Shown piece by piece: positions 6,004 to 7,073 of a stretch of 7,073 nt of DNA (the stretch's first letter is position 1; every line of letters starts with the position of its first letter). The notes under the pieces are model-generated. The model was not told the DNA's origin and made no database searches. It saw nothing but the letters and a program-made list of their open reading frames with translations. The stretch is from Pseudomonadota bacterium (GTDB lineage Bacteria > Pseudomonadota > Gammaproteobacteria > Burkholderiales > Burkholderiaceae_B), in assembly GCA_023386765.1 (NCBI GenBank), contig JAEWJD010000057.1:1-7073 (forward strand), in the 5' to 3' direction. The position numbers and the translations under genes were made by a program.

Positions 6004-7073
6004 ACGCCGCCCGACGTCTGTGCATGCTGGCCGGCTGGCTGGCGGCCTGGGCTCTGCCTGGCGCGGCGGCAGCCGACCCTTGCCGGCCCACTCCGCAGAC
6101 CTGGGACGCGGCCTGTCTGCGCCAGCAGTACCAGGGGCCGGCGCGGCACTGGCCACCACCGGCCCTCGACGCTGGTGTCACCTGGCAGGAATGGGGGCCC
6201 ATCCCGGCACGGCATGCCGCCCAGACCTGGCTGGCTGATAGCGCCGTGCGCGAACCGCTGGCCCAGGATCTGGCCCGTCCTGCCATCCGCGCGCTGGGCG
6301 AACGCCTGTTTGCCGAACCCCGCCTGTCGCGAACAGGCCGCACCGCCTGTGCCAGCTGTCATCAGCCAGCACGCGCCCTGGGCGACGGCCGTGCGTTGGC
6401 TATTGGCGAAGACGGCCTGATGGGCCGGCGCCGCTCCATGCCGCTGTATGGAGCGCCCTTTGCCCCGCTGTTGTTCTGGGATGGGCGCGCCGCAGATCTA
6501 TGGCAACAGGTGCTGATGCCGATCTCGGATCCGCGCGAAATGAATCATGATGTCGCCTCCGCTACGGCGCGGTTGGCCACCCTGCCCGAGTTCCAGACGG
6601 CCTTCTCCGAAGCCTTCGGTGAAGCGGGCGTGAGCGAGGCCAAGCTGGCGCGCGCCCTGGCCGCCCACGTGGCCAGCTTGCGCCCCCCCGCCACGCGCTT
6701 TGACGCCTTCATCGCCGGCGACACCCGGGCTTACACCGACCAGGAGGTCATCGGCCTGCATCTGTTCCGCAACCAGGCGCGTTGCATGCAGTGTCATCAT
6801 GGACCGCTTCTGACGGACCAGCGCTTTCACAACATCGGCCTGAGTTTTCTGGGGCGGCGCAACCAGGATCTGGGGCGCTACGAAATCACGCGCGACCCGG
6901 CCGACGCCGGCGCCTTCCGGACCCCCAGTCTCAGACAGGTCGCGCAGGCCGGGCCATGGATGCACAACGGCATTTTCCCAAGCCTGGACGGACTGCTGCG
7001 CATGTACAACGCCGGCATGCCGCCCGATGCCCCGGCCGTGAAGGGTCTGCGTGCTCCCAAGTCTGCCCTGATC
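6000..7073 (+). CDS. Secreted di-heme c-type cytochrome, CCP/MauG/MbnH superfamily (3' end outside window)
   Basis: Periplasmic di-heme enzyme; 358 residues are visible and the frame is open to the last base. The preferred start is TTG at 6000, overlapping the receptor stop as TTGA, because it supplies a basic n-region (NAARRL) to a signal peptide ending near AAA-ADP (residue 24-25). ATG at 6024 is the alternative but lacks this region and a ribosome-binding site. An N-terminal stretch rich in Trp and Pro (about 25-95; C28 and C39) precedes the catalytic fold, which starts near LGERLF (99-104). Heme-attachment motifs are CASCH (117-121, bases 6348-6362) and CMQCH (262-266, bases 6783-6797). 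Residues characteristic of di-heme peroxidases are present: W160 in FWDGRA, Q170, P174 and E180, spaced as W94, Q104, P108 and E114 of the Pseudomonas enzyme. Fourteen residues after H322 is Y336, where classical peroxidases have a Met heme ligand and MauG has Tyr. Roles in the family include H2O2 reduction (CCP) and Trp oxidation of partner proteins (MauG, MbnH). Coupling to a TonB receptor favours a metal-uptake role over general peroxide defence. Confidence 0.9.
   Translation, partial: MNAARRLCMLAGWLAAWALPGAAAADPCRPTPQTWDAACLRQQYQGPARHWPPPALDAGVTWQEWGPIPARHAAQTWLADSAVREPLAQDLARPAIRALGERLFAEPRLSRTGRTACASCHQPARALGDGRALAIGEDGLMGRRRSMPLYGAPFAPLLFWDGRAADLWQQVLMPISDPREMNHDVASATARLATLPEFQTAFSEAFGEAGVSEAKLARALAAHVASLRPPATRFDAFIAGDTRAYTDQEVIGLHLFRNQARCMQCHHGPLLTDQRFHNIGLSFLGRRNQDLGRYEITRDPADAGAFRTPSLRQVAQAGPWMHNGIFPSLDGLLRMYNAGMPPDAPAVKGLRAPKSALI

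Noticed and set aside
1..7073. CRISPR arrays, insertion sequences, tRNA or rRNA genes
   Set aside because: No regularly spaced repeats, transposase-like frames, terminal inverted repeats or structured RNA signatures were seen. Genes fill nearly the whole window, with gaps of only 132 and 119 bases.

Overview
The window is GC-rich Gram-negative chromosomal DNA, apart from two short AT-rich regulatory stretches. The protein sequences suggest a betaproteobacterium, probably Burkholderiales/Alcaligenaceae. That placement comes from composition and protein style, not from a marker gene, so it is tentative. All recognised genes lie on the + strand.

Region 1 (1-1793) is the 3' nine-tenths of a housekeeping ABC-F ATPase of the YheS type, a ribosome-associated translation factor. 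It ends in a strong hairpin terminator (1824-1850), so it looks transcriptionally separate from what follows.

Region 2 (about 1850-7073) is a metal-uptake type cell-surface-signalling locus. A perfect TATAAT element is abutted by a Fur-like operator (1883-1905). It precedes a FecI-type ECF sigma factor, an overlapping FecR-type transmembrane sigma regulator, and a TonB-dependent outer-membrane receptor of 857 aa carrying the N-terminal STN signalling domain. Overlapping the receptor stop codon is a secreted di-heme c-type cytochrome of the bacterial cytochrome c peroxidase/MauG/MbnH superfamily, cut off by the window end. This cytochrome reads from a TTG start and is open to the last base.

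The first three genes form the standard circuit. Under metal starvation Fur releases the sigma/regulator pair, ligand-loaded receptor contacts the periplasmic C-terminus of the FecR-like protein, and the sigma factor then activates the receptor operon. The unusual part is the coupled periplasmic di-heme enzyme. FecI/FecR/TonB receptor plus a MauG-like di-heme protein is the arrangement known from methanobactin (copper chelator) operons (mbnI/R/T/H). No peptide-precursor or biosynthesis gene is visible here, and the operator looks like Fur rather than a copper control site. The substrate (iron chelate, copper chelate or other) is therefore open. The 119-bp gap between the FecR-like gene and the receptor holds an AT-rich island with a 9-bp direct repeat spaced 30 bp apart, a candidate control site for the receptor-cytochrome unit.
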